A stretch of 64,000 nt of DNA from Nocardia pseudobrasiliensis NBRC 108224 (GTDB lineage: Bacteria; Actinomycetota; Actinomycetes; Mycobacteriales; Mycobacteriaceae), in the NCBI RefSeq assembly GCF_001613105.1, contig NZ_BDBS01000033.1, positions 62,001 to 126,000 on the forward strand. The letters run 5' to 3'. The translations under genes and the position numbers were made by a program. The notes under the pieces were generated by a model, which saw only the letters and a program-made list of their open reading frames with translations, was not told where the DNA came from and ran no database searches. This document shows positions 26,616 through 34,662 of the stretch, in pieces; within the stretch, counting starts at the first letter, position 1; every line of letters starts with the position of its first letter.

Positions 26616-27278
26616 GTGGGTAAACACAGCTTGCAGCGCGAATCCCGGCTGCCGAATTCGGTCAAGGGCGCGCTCGTATTCGGTGCGGTGGCAGCCACGA
26701 CCGGTGCGATTCCGGCAATCTCGGCGAACGCCGCGACCATCACCGTCCCAGGCGTGGGCAATTTCGATGTCCCGCTGGACGATCAGCAGGCCGGCGCGTT
26801 GAACCAGACGCTCGCCGATCACACCAATGACATCAAGCAGGTGCAGCAGGCGCTGGCGCCGCAGTCCATGGCCGCCCCCGGCCAGGCCGCGCCCGGACTG
26901 CCGAGTCTGCCCAGCTTCCAGCAGCAGCAGACCGCGGGCGATATCGCCCTCGACGCCGCCAAGACCAAGCTCGGCGCGGAGTACGTGTGGGGCGCCTCGG
27001 GCCCGCAGGCCTTCGACTGCTCCGGTCTGGTGCAATGGGCCTACAAGCAGGCCGGAATCAAGCTGCCGCGCACCAGCTTCGAGATGGAGCACGTCGGTGC
27101 ACCGGTTCCCATCTCGCAGCTCGCCCCGGGCGACATCATTGTCACCAACGGTGGCGGCCACGTCGTTATGTACGCTGGTGACGGCAAGATCGTGCAGGCG
27201 CCGCAGAGCGGTGAGGTTGTCAGCTTCGCTCACCTGAACCCTGACGACGTCGTCACCGCGCGCCGGGTCGCCGTCTGA
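26616..27278 (+). CDS. Secreted NlpC/P60 peptidoglycan endopeptidase
   Basis: A 220-residue exported wall hydrolase. A basic N-terminus and hydrophobic helix ending AISANAA form a signal peptide (cleavage near residue 40). A Gln-rich linker is followed by the NlpC/P60 domain, with the catalytic Cys in AFDCSGLVQWAYKQAG and the His in GGGHVVMYAG. It would cut stem-peptide D-Glu/mDAP bonds outside the membrane. The GTG at 26616 is chosen from the signal-peptide length, with AGGAG ten bases upstream. It is controlled by the upstream c-di-AMP riboswitch, linking wall remodelling to osmotic or wall stress. A strong hairpin follows 7 bp after the stop. Confidence 0.9.
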   Translation: MGKHSLQRESRLPNSVKGALVFGAVAATTGAIPAISANAATITVPGVGNFDVPLDDQQAGALNQTLADHTNDIKQVQQALAPQSMAAPGQAAPGLPSLPSFQQQQTAGDIALDAAKTKLGAEYVWGASGPQAFDCSGLVQWAYKQAGIKLPRTSFEMEHVGAPVPISQLAPGDIIVTNGGGHVVMYAGDGKIVQAPQSGEVVSFAHLNPDDVVTARRVAV

Positions 27279-27284
27279 GTTTCC

Positions 27285-27321
27285 CCTCATGCTCGGCCGC
27301 CCAGCGCGGCCGAGCATGAGG
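27285..27321. terminator. Strong terminator hairpin after the wall hydrolase
   Basis: A perfect 16-bp stem (left arm 27285-27300 ending GCTCGGCCGC, right arm 27306-27321) with a 5-nt loop. The right arm abuts the GTG start of the S4 protein gene at 27323, so that gene's ribosome site would be inside the hairpin if it were read through. Confidence 0.75.
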
Positions 27322-27322
27322 A

Positions 27323-27715
27323 GTGGAACTGGAGATCTCACAACCAGTCTCAGCCCGGGTCGACTCCTGGACCTGGGCTGTTCGGCTGTTCAAAACCCGC
27401 TCTGCGGCCGCCACGGCGTGCCGCGCCGGTCATGTGCGGGTCAATGGCGTCGCGGTCAAGGCGGCACATCAGATCAAGCCGGGTGACGAGGTGCGGGTGC
27501 GGGTCAACGGACTCGAACGCATCGTCATCGTCGAACGACTCGTCACCAAGCGGGTCGGTGCCGCGATCGCCGCGCAGTGCCTCATCGATCGGAGTCCGCC
27601 GCCTCCGCCCAAGGAAGTCCTCGCGTCGATGCCCCGGCGCGATCGCGGCAGCGGCCGTCCCACCAAACGTGAACGGCGCGAAACGGATCGGCTACTCGGC
27701 CGCTCGTCCGACTGA
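27323..27715 (+). CDS. S4-domain RNA-binding protein (Hsp15/RqcP type)
   Basis: A 130-residue protein with an S4 RNA-binding domain at the N-terminus: VDSWTWAVRLFKTRSAA, then AGHVRVNGVAVK and KPGDEVRV. The C-terminal tail is very basic and Pro/Arg-rich. Hsp15/RqcP-type proteins bind stalled 50S-peptidyl-tRNA complexes in ribosome quality control; which subgroup this is cannot be settled by eye. The GTG at 27323 directly abuts the preceding terminator arm, leaving no normal ribosome site. The last 24 bp overlap the end of the convergent antiporter gene. Confidence 0.82.
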   Translation: MELEISQPVSARVDSWTWAVRLFKTRSAAATACRAGHVRVNGVAVKAAHQIKPGDEVRVRVNGLERIVIVERLVTKRVGAAIAAQCLIDRSPPPPPKEVLASMPRRDRGSGRPTKRERRETDRLLGRSSD

Positions 27716-28873
27716 ACCGTTGGTCTCCGGGCCGCCGGGTGTGTGCCGAGCGGTGATGCCCGCGCCGACCGCCGCCGTCGCGATGGTCACCAGCGCGCCG
27801 AGCATGAGCGCCGATGCCTCGCCCGGCAGCAGCACACCCAATTGCGTGCCGACCGTCACCGCCGCCACCGGCACCCCGATCTGCGCGGCCGCCAGCGCAC
27901 CGAGCCCGATCGGCTGGCCGAGCAGTCGCATCAGGACATGTGCCAGCACCGCCGCCAGACCCAGCGCGATCCCGAGTGCGATCAGCCGCGGATGCGCGCC
28001 GAAATCACGCAGATTCAGCCGCGCGCCCAACCAGACGAAGAACAGCGGCGCGAAGAAACCGTCGGTGATCGCGAACAGCTGCTTGGCCACCCGCCGCGGC
28101 TCGCCCACTCCGGCGACCGCCAGCCCGGTCGCGAAGCCCGCCAACATGATCGAGACATGCGTGCGGGTGGCCAGTGCGGCCAGTCCGAACAGCACCGCCA
28201 GACTGATTCGCAGCTCGAGGGCGAACTGGCGACGCTCGGACTCCTCGTGCGCGCGCTTGCGCAGCCCGGATCGTTCCAGATAGCGCAGCAGGAAGAACAC
28301 CGCCACTCCGGCCGCCGTGACGGCGAGCGCGCCGACGGCCGCGCGCCCGGCCGCGCCGGACTCGATGACCAGCGGCAGGGCCACGACGCATGCGGTATCG
28401 GCGACGGCCACCTGTGCCGTCAGCGCGAGCACCGACTTCCCCCGCAGCCCGGTCGAATCGATGATCGGCAGCACCAGCGCCGCCGACGAGGACGCGATGA
28501 GCACCGAATACATTGCCCCGTGCCCCATATCGAACCAGTCCGCCACGGTGAATCCGGCCGCCGCTGCGAACACACCCACCGCCACCGCCCGCAACGCACC
28601 GACCCCCAGCGCCGACCGCACGGCCGGATCCCGCACCGGCACATGCGTCCCCGCCACGAACATCACCAGCGCGAACCCCATATCGGACAGAAACGCGAAG
28701 GTCGGATCGTCCGGGTGTAACAGTCCGAAACCCGTGCGCCCGAACATGATCCCCGCGACAAGCTCCCCCAGCACAACCGGCACATGCCACGCCGCCCGCC
28801 ACGCCAGCAGCGGTCCGACCAGTCCCAGCGCGAAGACCAGCGCGAGTGTCGAGAAGTCCATTCGAGCCATCAT
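27692..28873 (-). CDS. CPA2-type cation/proton antiporter
   Basis: A 393-residue membrane protein with about 12 hydrophobic helices and the features of monovalent cation/H+ antiporter-2 (KefB/NhaS-like) transporters, e.g. HVPVVLGELVAGIMFGRTG and LIASSSAALVLPIIDSTG. It has no C-terminal RCK/TrkA-N domain. It would exchange Na+ or K+ for H+. The start is uncertain among ATGs at 28873, 28870 and 28861; none has a clear ribosome site. It lies 39 bp downstream of the first STAND gene on the same strand, so read-through from that cluster is possible. Confidence 0.85.
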   Translation of the reverse strand: MMARMDFSTLALVFALGLVGPLLAWRAAWHVPVVLGELVAGIMFGRTGFGLLHPDDPTFAFLSDMGFALVMFVAGTHVPVRDPAVRSALGVGALRAVAVGVFAAAAGFTVADWFDMGHGAMYSVLIASSSAALVLPIIDSTGLRGKSVLALTAQVAVADTACVVALPLVIESGAAGRAAVGALAVTAAGVAVFFLLRYLERSGLRKRAHEESERRQFALELRISLAVLFGLAALATRTHVSIMLAGFATGLAVAGVGEPRRVAKQLFAITDGFFAPLFFVWLGARLNLRDFGAHPRLIALGIALGLAAVLAHVLMRLLGQPIGLGALAAAQIGVPVAAVTVGTQLGVLLPGEASALMLGALVTIATAAVGAGITARHTPGGPETNGSVGRAAE

Positions 28874-28912
28874 CGACCCGCGACCGCGCCACCCGTGCGC
28901 AGACACGCGCTA

Positions 28913-31774
28913 TCAGGGTCGGTCCGTCAAGGTCGCCAGATATGCGGCCGCGGGCTCGGCGTCCGGAACGCCGAGGCGGCGGTAGATCTCCACGGCGGCA
29001 GTCATATCGGTCATCGCGGTCGCGATATCGCCGAGGGCGGCCCGGCTGCGGGCGGCGCCATCCAGGGCTCTGGCTTGTTCGAAATGATGTCCGATCTCGC
29101 GAGCCAGGCAGAGAGCACTTGTGAAGGACGCCAAGGCTTTTTCCGGGTCGTTCGTCGCCAGCAGTACCCGCGCGATGCCGTTGAGTGCTTCGGCTTCGCC
29201 GAGACGGCTGCCGACGTCGCGATAGACGGTCAGCGCTTGTCGATGGAGGTCGGCGGCTCGCGCGAAATTCTCGGTTCGTTCGTGCAGCATGCCGAGGTTG
29301 CCGAGGACATCGCCTTCATCGAGGCGATTGCCGGTGTTTCGGTTCACGGCAAGCGCCTGTTCCAGCAATTCGGTCGCCTGCCGGTAATCTCCCATCTCCC
29401 TGTGTACTTGACCGAGCGTGGTGAGGGCATGAGCTTCGCCGCGACGATGGCCGATGTCTCGGTTCAGGATGAGGGCCTGCTCCAGCAGTTCGGCGGCGTG
29501 CTGATAATTCCCGGTAGTCCAGTGCAGGAGGCCGAGGTTGTTCAGGGCGTCGCCTTCGCCGAGGCGGTTGCCGAGGTCGCGGTAGTGGCTCAGAGCCCGC
29601 TCGTGCAGTTCGGCCGCGTTTTCGTAATCGCCGGTTTCCCAGTGTAGGAAGCCGAGATTGATGAGGGCGATGGCCTCGCCGAGCCGGTCGGCCAAGTCGC
29701 GGTAGTGGTTCAAGGCCTGCTGATACAGTTCGGCCGCGTACTTGTAGTCGCCGGTTGCGCCATGGGCGCGGGCCAGATTGGTAAAAGCGTTGGCCTCGCC
29801 GAGGCGGTCGGGCAGGTCCCGGTAGTGTCCGAGGGCCTGTTTCAGCAGATCGGCTGCTGTCGCGAAATCTCCCGTATGGTGATGCACGATGCCGAGATTG
29901 GTGAGGGCATTGGCCTCGCCGAGCGGATTGCCGAGGTCGCGGTAGTGGCCCAGGGCTTGCTGATGCAGCCGTATTGCCTGCTCGTATTCGCCCGTTGCCC
30001 AATGCACGATACCCAGGTTGGTGAGGGCGTTGGCCTGTCCGAGAAAGTCGTGGATGCGGCCGGCGGTGTCGGCGGCACGGCGATGCAACCTTCTTGCCAA
30101 TGGCCACGGTCCGTCTCGATCCAGAAGCCCTGCCAGTACGGCGGTCGTGGTAACCATTCGCGCCGGATCGAGGTCAGCCATCAGGTCCAAGCAGGCCAGC
30201 AGGGTGGCGCGCTCGGTGCGCATCCACGCCAAAGCGTCGATCTGGCTGTCGAATTCGCGTACCGCGACCTCGTTACCCGCTTCATCGGCGAGTGCGGCGC
30301 GTTCGTCGGCGGGCCGAGTGCGACGGGCCAGCCACCGATCCGCGAGGGCGGCCGTCCGCTGATAGAAATCCAGCAAACGCCTCGTTGCTCGCGTGTTGTC
30401 GGCGGCCGGGGCGGATGCGGCGACGGTGCGGGCGTACTCGCGCAACAGATCGTGCAACCGGTAGCGGCCCGGCCGGACCTCGTCGATCAGATGGTCGGTG
30501 TAAAGAGCCTCCAAGTGTCGTCGCGCGGTATCGAGGGTAAGATCGGCCAGCGCCGCCACCGCCCACAGATCGAATTCGGTCCCCGGATGCAAGCCCAGCA
30601 GCCCGAATACGCCCTGCTGCCCGGCCGGCAGATCCCGATACGACAGCTCGAATGCCGCCTGTACAGCTCGATCCGAGGTTTCGAGCTCGGCGAGTCGATC
30701 GGTCGCGGCAGCGAACATCTCGGCGAGATCGGCAATGCTCCACGCCGGGTGATGGGCCAGCCGTCCCGCCAGTAGCACAATCGCCAACGGCAGGTACCCG
30801 CACAGTGCCACAAGGTGATTCACCGCCGCGCGATCAGTGTCACCGGTGATGTCGCGATGCGAAAGAGTCGCGAAAAGACTTGCCGCGGAATCGGGATCGA
30901 GCACATCGAGGGCAAGAGGCGCCGCGCCGTCGAGGGCGACCAGACGGCGGCGACTGGTCACCACGGTCACGCATCCGCTGCCGGTGGGCAGCAGTGGTTC
31001 GATCTGCTCCGGACCGGCGGCATCGTCGAGCACGAGTAGAACTCGCCTGTCCGCCAGCCGATCCCGCCACAGGTTCCGCCGCCCCACCAATGTGTCCGGC
31101 AGGCTGCGGGGGTCCATCCCCAGATCGGTGAGCAGCCCTGCCAGCACCTCGGACGGGTCCGCGGCCCGCTGTCCCGGGGTGTGCGCGTGCAGATGCACGA
31201 AGTACTGGCCGTCCGGGAATCGCGATGCCAGTTCGTGGGCGGCGCGAATCGCCAACGCGGTCTTGCCGACGCCCGGCATGCCGTCGATCGCGTGAATCGA
31301 CACCACGCGCTCCGATTCCGTCGCCCGCACGATGCGCCGCAACTGATCGTCGCGCCCTACCAGCGTGTCCAGGTCGCGAGGTAGGGCCATGGTCGCGACC
31401 GGCCGGGGTGATTCCCTGGGCGGTTCGGCGATTGCCGAGGTCCACAGCCGTTCCCACGCTCGCTGATCTATCAGATCCTTGCGAATGCGACCACGCTGAT
31501 CTTTGGTCAACGCGAACAATGTGACCAGCACCGGCGCCACCGACTCGAACGTGTGGGGCAGGTTGCGCCCGGATCGCCAATCGCTGATCCGCTGCGCTGT
31601 CACGGTCTGTTTTCCGCTCGGCCCGAGGCTGGCTCGCATTCTTTGCGTGGTGGCCCGAACCACCTGCTCCAGGGTCGGCTTCCCGGCCGCCTCGAACAGC
31701 TCACCGAGTTGGGAGGCGAAAACCCCTCGCGCCGAATACGATTCGTCATTCTGTCGCGGAGTCGCCCTCTTCAT
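28913..31774 (-). CDS. STAND NTPase: HTH-like, NB-ARC and nine 40-residue TPRs (copy A)
   Basis: A 953-residue signalling ATPase. Residues about 20-100 form an XRE-like helix-turn-helix region (TAQRISDWRSGRNLP). NB-ARC follows, with Walker A GMPGVGKT (165-172), Walker B LLVLDD (246-251) and the GLPL-like CGYLPLAI. The C-terminal region (about 577-936) is nine tandem 40-residue repeats of the kinesin-light-chain/TPR_12 type, each with a core like NLGxxHxxTGDYxxA. Such proteins (the AfsR/SARP-related STAND group) use ATP-driven oligomerisation after ligand sensing by the repeats. It is a tandem paralogue of the next gene, 35 bp downstream of it. TAGGAT lies seven bases before the ATG, suggesting its own leaderless promoter. 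Confidence 0.87.
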   Translation of the reverse strand: MKRATPRQNDESYSARGVFASQLGELFEAAGKPTLEQVVRATTQRMRASLGPSGKQTVTAQRISDWRSGRNLPHTFESVAPVLVTLFALTKDQRGRIRKDLIDQRAWERLWTSAIAEPPRESPRPVATMALPRDLDTLVGRDDQLRRIVRATESERVVSIHAIDGMPGVGKTALAIRAAHELASRFPDGQYFVHLHAHTPGQRAADPSEVLAGLLTDLGMDPRSLPDTLVGRRNLWRDRLADRRVLLVLDDAAGPEQIEPLLPTGSGCVTVVTSRRRLVALDGAAPLALDVLDPDSAASLFATLSHRDITGDTDRAAVNHLVALCGYLPLAIVLLAGRLAHHPAWSIADLAEMFAAATDRLAELETSDRAVQAAFELSYRDLPAGQQGVFGLLGLHPGTEFDLWAVAALADLTLDTARRHLEALYTDHLIDEVRPGRYRLHDLLREYARTVAASAPAADNTRATRRLLDFYQRTAALADRWLARRTRPADERAALADEAGNEVAVREFDSQIDALAWMRTERATLLACLDLMADLDPARMVTTTAVLAGLLDRDGPWPLARRLHRRAADTAGRIHDFLGQANALTNLGIVHWATGEYEQAIRLHQQALGHYRDLGNPLGEANALTNLGIVHHHTGDFATAADLLKQALGHYRDLPDRLGEANAFTNLARAHGATGDYKYAAELYQQALNHYRDLADRLGEAIALINLGFLHWETGDYENAAELHERALSHYRDLGNRLGEGDALNNLGLLHWTTGNYQHAAELLEQALILNRDIGHRRGEAHALTTLGQVHREMGDYRQATELLEQALAVNRNTGNRLDEGDVLGNLGMLHERTENFARAADLHRQALTVYRDVGSRLGEAEALNGIARVLLATNDPEKALASFTSALCLAREIGHHFEQARALDGAARSRAALGDIATAMTDMTAAVEIYRRLGVPDAEPAAAYLATLTDRP

Positions 31775-31781
31775 ATCGCCT

Positions 31782-31787
31782 ATCCTA
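31782..31787 (-). promoter_or_regulatory. Predicted -10 of STAND copy A
   Basis: On the minus strand TAGGAT ends seven bases before the ATG at 31774. The surrounding TTCATAGGAT is identical to the sequence ahead of copy B, so the duplicated unit included the promoter. Confidence 0.45.
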
Positions 31788-31809
31788 TGAACTTCGACCG
31801 CGGCGGGTA

Positions 31810-34650
31810 TCAGTCGGTCAGGGCCGCCAGATAGGCGATGGCGGACTCGGTTTCGGGGACGCCGAGGCGGCGGTAGATTTCGACGGCGGCGCTCAGATCG
31901 GTCACCGCGGCCGGGGTGTCGCCCAGTTCGGCGCGGCAGCGCGCGGCGCCGTCGAGGGCGCGGGCCTGTTCGAGCGGGTATTCGCCGATTCCGGCGACGG
32001 CGAGCGCGTCGGTGAAGACGGTCAGGCCGCGATCCGGATCTCCGGTGGCGAGCAGTACCCGACCGAGGCCGTTGAGTTCCTCGGCCTGGCCGAGTCGATC
32101 GCCGATGTCGCGATAGTGGGCCAGGGCCTGTCGATGCAGGTCGGCGGCTTGCTGCTGGTCGCCGGTTCGTTCGTGCAGGATGCCGAGATTGCCGAGGGTG
32201 TCGGCCTCGTCGTGACGGTTGCCCAGCGCTCGGTTCAGGGCCAGGGCCTGCCGCAGCAGTTCGGCGGCCAGGTCGTGATCCCCGGATTCGCGGTGCACAT
32301 ATCCGAGGGCGGTGAGGGCCTGCGCCTCGCCGCGGCGGTCGCCGAGTTCGCGATAGATTCGCAGCGACTGCTGGAACAGCTCCGTGGCGTGGCCGTAATC
32401 GCCGGTATCGCGCCGCACGTATCCGAGATTGTTGAGGGCGTTGGCCTCCCCGAGGCGGTTGCCGATGTCGCGGTAGCGGTCGAGAGCCTGTTCGTGGAAT
32501 TCGGCGGCCTGTTCGTAATCTCCGGTGCGCTGGTACATGCGCCCGAGGTTGTTGACGACGTAGGCCTCCCCGTGCTGATCGGTCACCTCGCGGTAGCCGC
32601 TCAGGGCCTGGCGCAGCAGATCGATGGCCTGTTCGAGGTCTCCGGCGTGACCGCGCAGGATGCCGAGATTGCCGAGGGCGTTGGCTTCCCCGCGGCGGTT
32701 GCCCAGATCGCGATAGCGGGCCAGGGCCTGCTGGAACAGGGTGGCGGCTCGCTCGTGATCGCCGGTGAGCCGGTGCACGACACCGAGGTGGATGAGGGCG
32801 TGCGCCTGTCCGAGGTCGTTGCCGAGGCCGCGGTAGAGGTCCAGGGCCTGCACATGCCAGTCGGCGGCCTGCTCGTAATCGTCGACGATCCACAGGACGT
32901 GCCCGAGATCGTTGAGGGCGTTGGCCTTTCCGAGTTGGTCGCCGAGTCGGCTGGCGATCTCGGCCGCCCGGCGATGCAGATGCGCCGCCAGCGGCCACGG
33001 TCCGTCCCGTTCCAGCAGCCCGGCCAGCACCGCGGTCGAGGCGGCCGCTCCCTCGGGTGCGTGGTCGACGGCGTATTCCAGGCAGGCCAGCAGATTCGCC
33101 CGTTCGGTGCGCAGCCAGGTCAGCGCCCGCATCTGATCGTCGAAATCCTGTGTCGCGACACCACTTTTCGTTTCGATGCGGGCGGTGTGGTCGACGGGCC
33201 GGGTGTGGCGGGCCAGCCAGCGGTCCGCGTTCGCGGCGGTGTGGCGGTAGTAGTCCAGCAGGCGATTCGCCGCTCGCGCATTGTCCTCGGCGGATGCGAC
33301 GGCGGCGAGGGTGCGGGCGAATTCGCGGAGCAGATCGTGTAATCGGTAACGGCCGGGGCCGATTTCGTCGATCAGGTGGTCGGTGTACAGGGCCGTCAGA
33401 TGCCGTCGCGCGGTGTCGAGCGGGAGGTCGGCCAGCGCCGCCACCGCCCACAGATCGAACTCGCTCCCCGGATGCAGACCCAGTAGCCCGAATACGATCT
33501 GCTGTTGGATCGACAGGTCCCGGTAGGACAGCTCGAACGCCGCGCGCACCGCCCGATCCGAGGTCTCGAGTTCGGCCAGTCGGTCGGTCGCGGCGGTGAA
33601 CATCGCGGCGAGATCGGCGACGCTCCAGGCCGGATGGTGGGCCAGCTGTCCGGCCAGCAGCACAATGGCCAGCGGCAGGTGCCCGCACAGGGCCACCAGG
33701 TGATCCACGGCCGCTCGATCCGCGGCACCGATGTCGTCGCGGTGCGAGAGGGCGGCGAAAAGGGTTGCCGCGGAATCGGGATCGAGGACGTCGAGGGCGA
33801 GCGGAGCCGCGCCGTCGAGGGCGACCAGGCGACGGCGACTGGTCACCAGTGTCACGCATTCGGCGCCGGTGGGCAGGAGTGGTTCGATCTGCTCGGGCCC
33901 GGCGGCATCGTCGAGTACCAGCAGAACCCGCTTGTCCGCCAGCCGATCCCGCCACAGGTCGCGCCGCCCCTCCAGGGTGTCCGGCAGGATACGGGGATCC
34001 ATCCCCAGATCGGTCAGCAGCCCCGCGAGCACTTCGGACGGATCCGCGACCGACTGTCCCGGGGTGTGCGCGTGCAGTGGTACGAAGTACTGCCCGTCGG
34101 GAAATCGGGCCGCCATTTCGTGGGCCGCGCGAATCGCCAACGCGGTCTTGCCGACTCCCGGCATCCCATCGATCGCGTGGATCGATACCACCCGCCCCGA
34201 CTCGGCCGCCCGAACAATGCGATCCAACTGCTGCGTGCGTCCCACCAACGTATCCACATCCCGGGGCAGGGCCATGGTCGCGACCGGTCGCGCCGCCTCA
34301 CCCGGGGCCTCCGCGACCGCAGCGGCCCACAACCGCTCCCACGCCCGCCGATCGACCAGATCCCCCCGCACCGACTTCCGCTGCCCCTTGACCAACCCGA
34401 ACAACGTAACCAACACGGGCGCAACCGCATCGAACGTATGCGGCACATTCCGCCCCGTCCGCCAGTCACTGATCCGCTGCGCCGAAACCCCCGGCCGCGC
34501 CCCCACCCCCCGAGCCCCCCGCATCCGCTCCGAAGTCCCCCGAACAACCTGCTCCAACGTAGGCTTCCCCGCCGCCACGAACAGCTCCCCCAGCCGATCA
34601 GCGAAAACCCCACGAGCCGACCCGACTTCACCCTCTGCCGCCCTACCCAT
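31810..34650 (-). CDS. STAND NTPase: HTH-like, NB-ARC and nine 40-residue TPRs (copy B)
   Basis: A 946-residue paralogue of copy A with the same layout: HTH-like region (VSAQRISDWRTGRNVP), NB-ARC with Walker A GMPGVGKT (162-169) and Walker B LLVLDD, and nine 40-residue repeats up to residue about 932. The N-terminal and NB-ARC halves of the two copies are near-identical over long runs. The repeats differ more, as expected if they sense different ligands. It starts 9 bp after the pseudo-polyketide-synthase stop. A TAGGAT six bases before the ATG uses that upstream gene's TAG stop as its first half. Function is unknown; regulation or defence are both consistent. Confidence 0.87.
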   Translation of the reverse strand: MGRAAEGEVGSARGVFADRLGELFVAAGKPTLEQVVRGTSERMRGARGVGARPGVSAQRISDWRTGRNVPHTFDAVAPVLVTLFGLVKGQRKSVRGDLVDRRAWERLWAAAVAEAPGEAARPVATMALPRDVDTLVGRTQQLDRIVRAAESGRVVSIHAIDGMPGVGKTALAIRAAHEMAARFPDGQYFVPLHAHTPGQSVADPSEVLAGLLTDLGMDPRILPDTLEGRRDLWRDRLADKRVLLVLDDAAGPEQIEPLLPTGAECVTLVTSRRRLVALDGAAPLALDVLDPDSAATLFAALSHRDDIGAADRAAVDHLVALCGHLPLAIVLLAGQLAHHPAWSVADLAAMFTAATDRLAELETSDRAVRAAFELSYRDLSIQQQIVFGLLGLHPGSEFDLWAVAALADLPLDTARRHLTALYTDHLIDEIGPGRYRLHDLLREFARTLAAVASAEDNARAANRLLDYYRHTAANADRWLARHTRPVDHTARIETKSGVATQDFDDQMRALTWLRTERANLLACLEYAVDHAPEGAAASTAVLAGLLERDGPWPLAAHLHRRAAEIASRLGDQLGKANALNDLGHVLWIVDDYEQAADWHVQALDLYRGLGNDLGQAHALIHLGVVHRLTGDHERAATLFQQALARYRDLGNRRGEANALGNLGILRGHAGDLEQAIDLLRQALSGYREVTDQHGEAYVVNNLGRMYQRTGDYEQAAEFHEQALDRYRDIGNRLGEANALNNLGYVRRDTGDYGHATELFQQSLRIYRELGDRRGEAQALTALGYVHRESGDHDLAAELLRQALALNRALGNRHDEADTLGNLGILHERTGDQQQAADLHRQALAHYRDIGDRLGQAEELNGLGRVLLATGDPDRGLTVFTDALAVAGIGEYPLEQARALDGAARCRAELGDTPAAVTDLSAAVEIYRRLGVPETESAIAYLAALTD

Positions 34651-34656
34651 ACCCCC

Positions 34657-34662
34657 ATCCTA
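34657..34662 (-). promoter_or_regulatory. Predicted -10 of STAND copy B, overlapping upstream stop codon
   Basis: On the minus strand TAGGAT ends exactly six bases before the ATG at 34650. Its TAG is the stop codon of the preceding PKS-like gene. Confidence 0.45.

Noticed and set aside
28966..32937. Regular 120-bp periodicity that could suggest a repeat array or CRISPR
   Set aside because: The period equals the 40-residue TPR unit and is translated in frame; there are no identical direct repeats with unique spacers.
31775..33955. An N-terminal extension of STAND copy A, open for a further 727 codons upstream
   Set aside because: It overlaps copy B in another register, is extremely Arg-rich, and the HTH-like N-terminus aligned with copy B begins at 31774.
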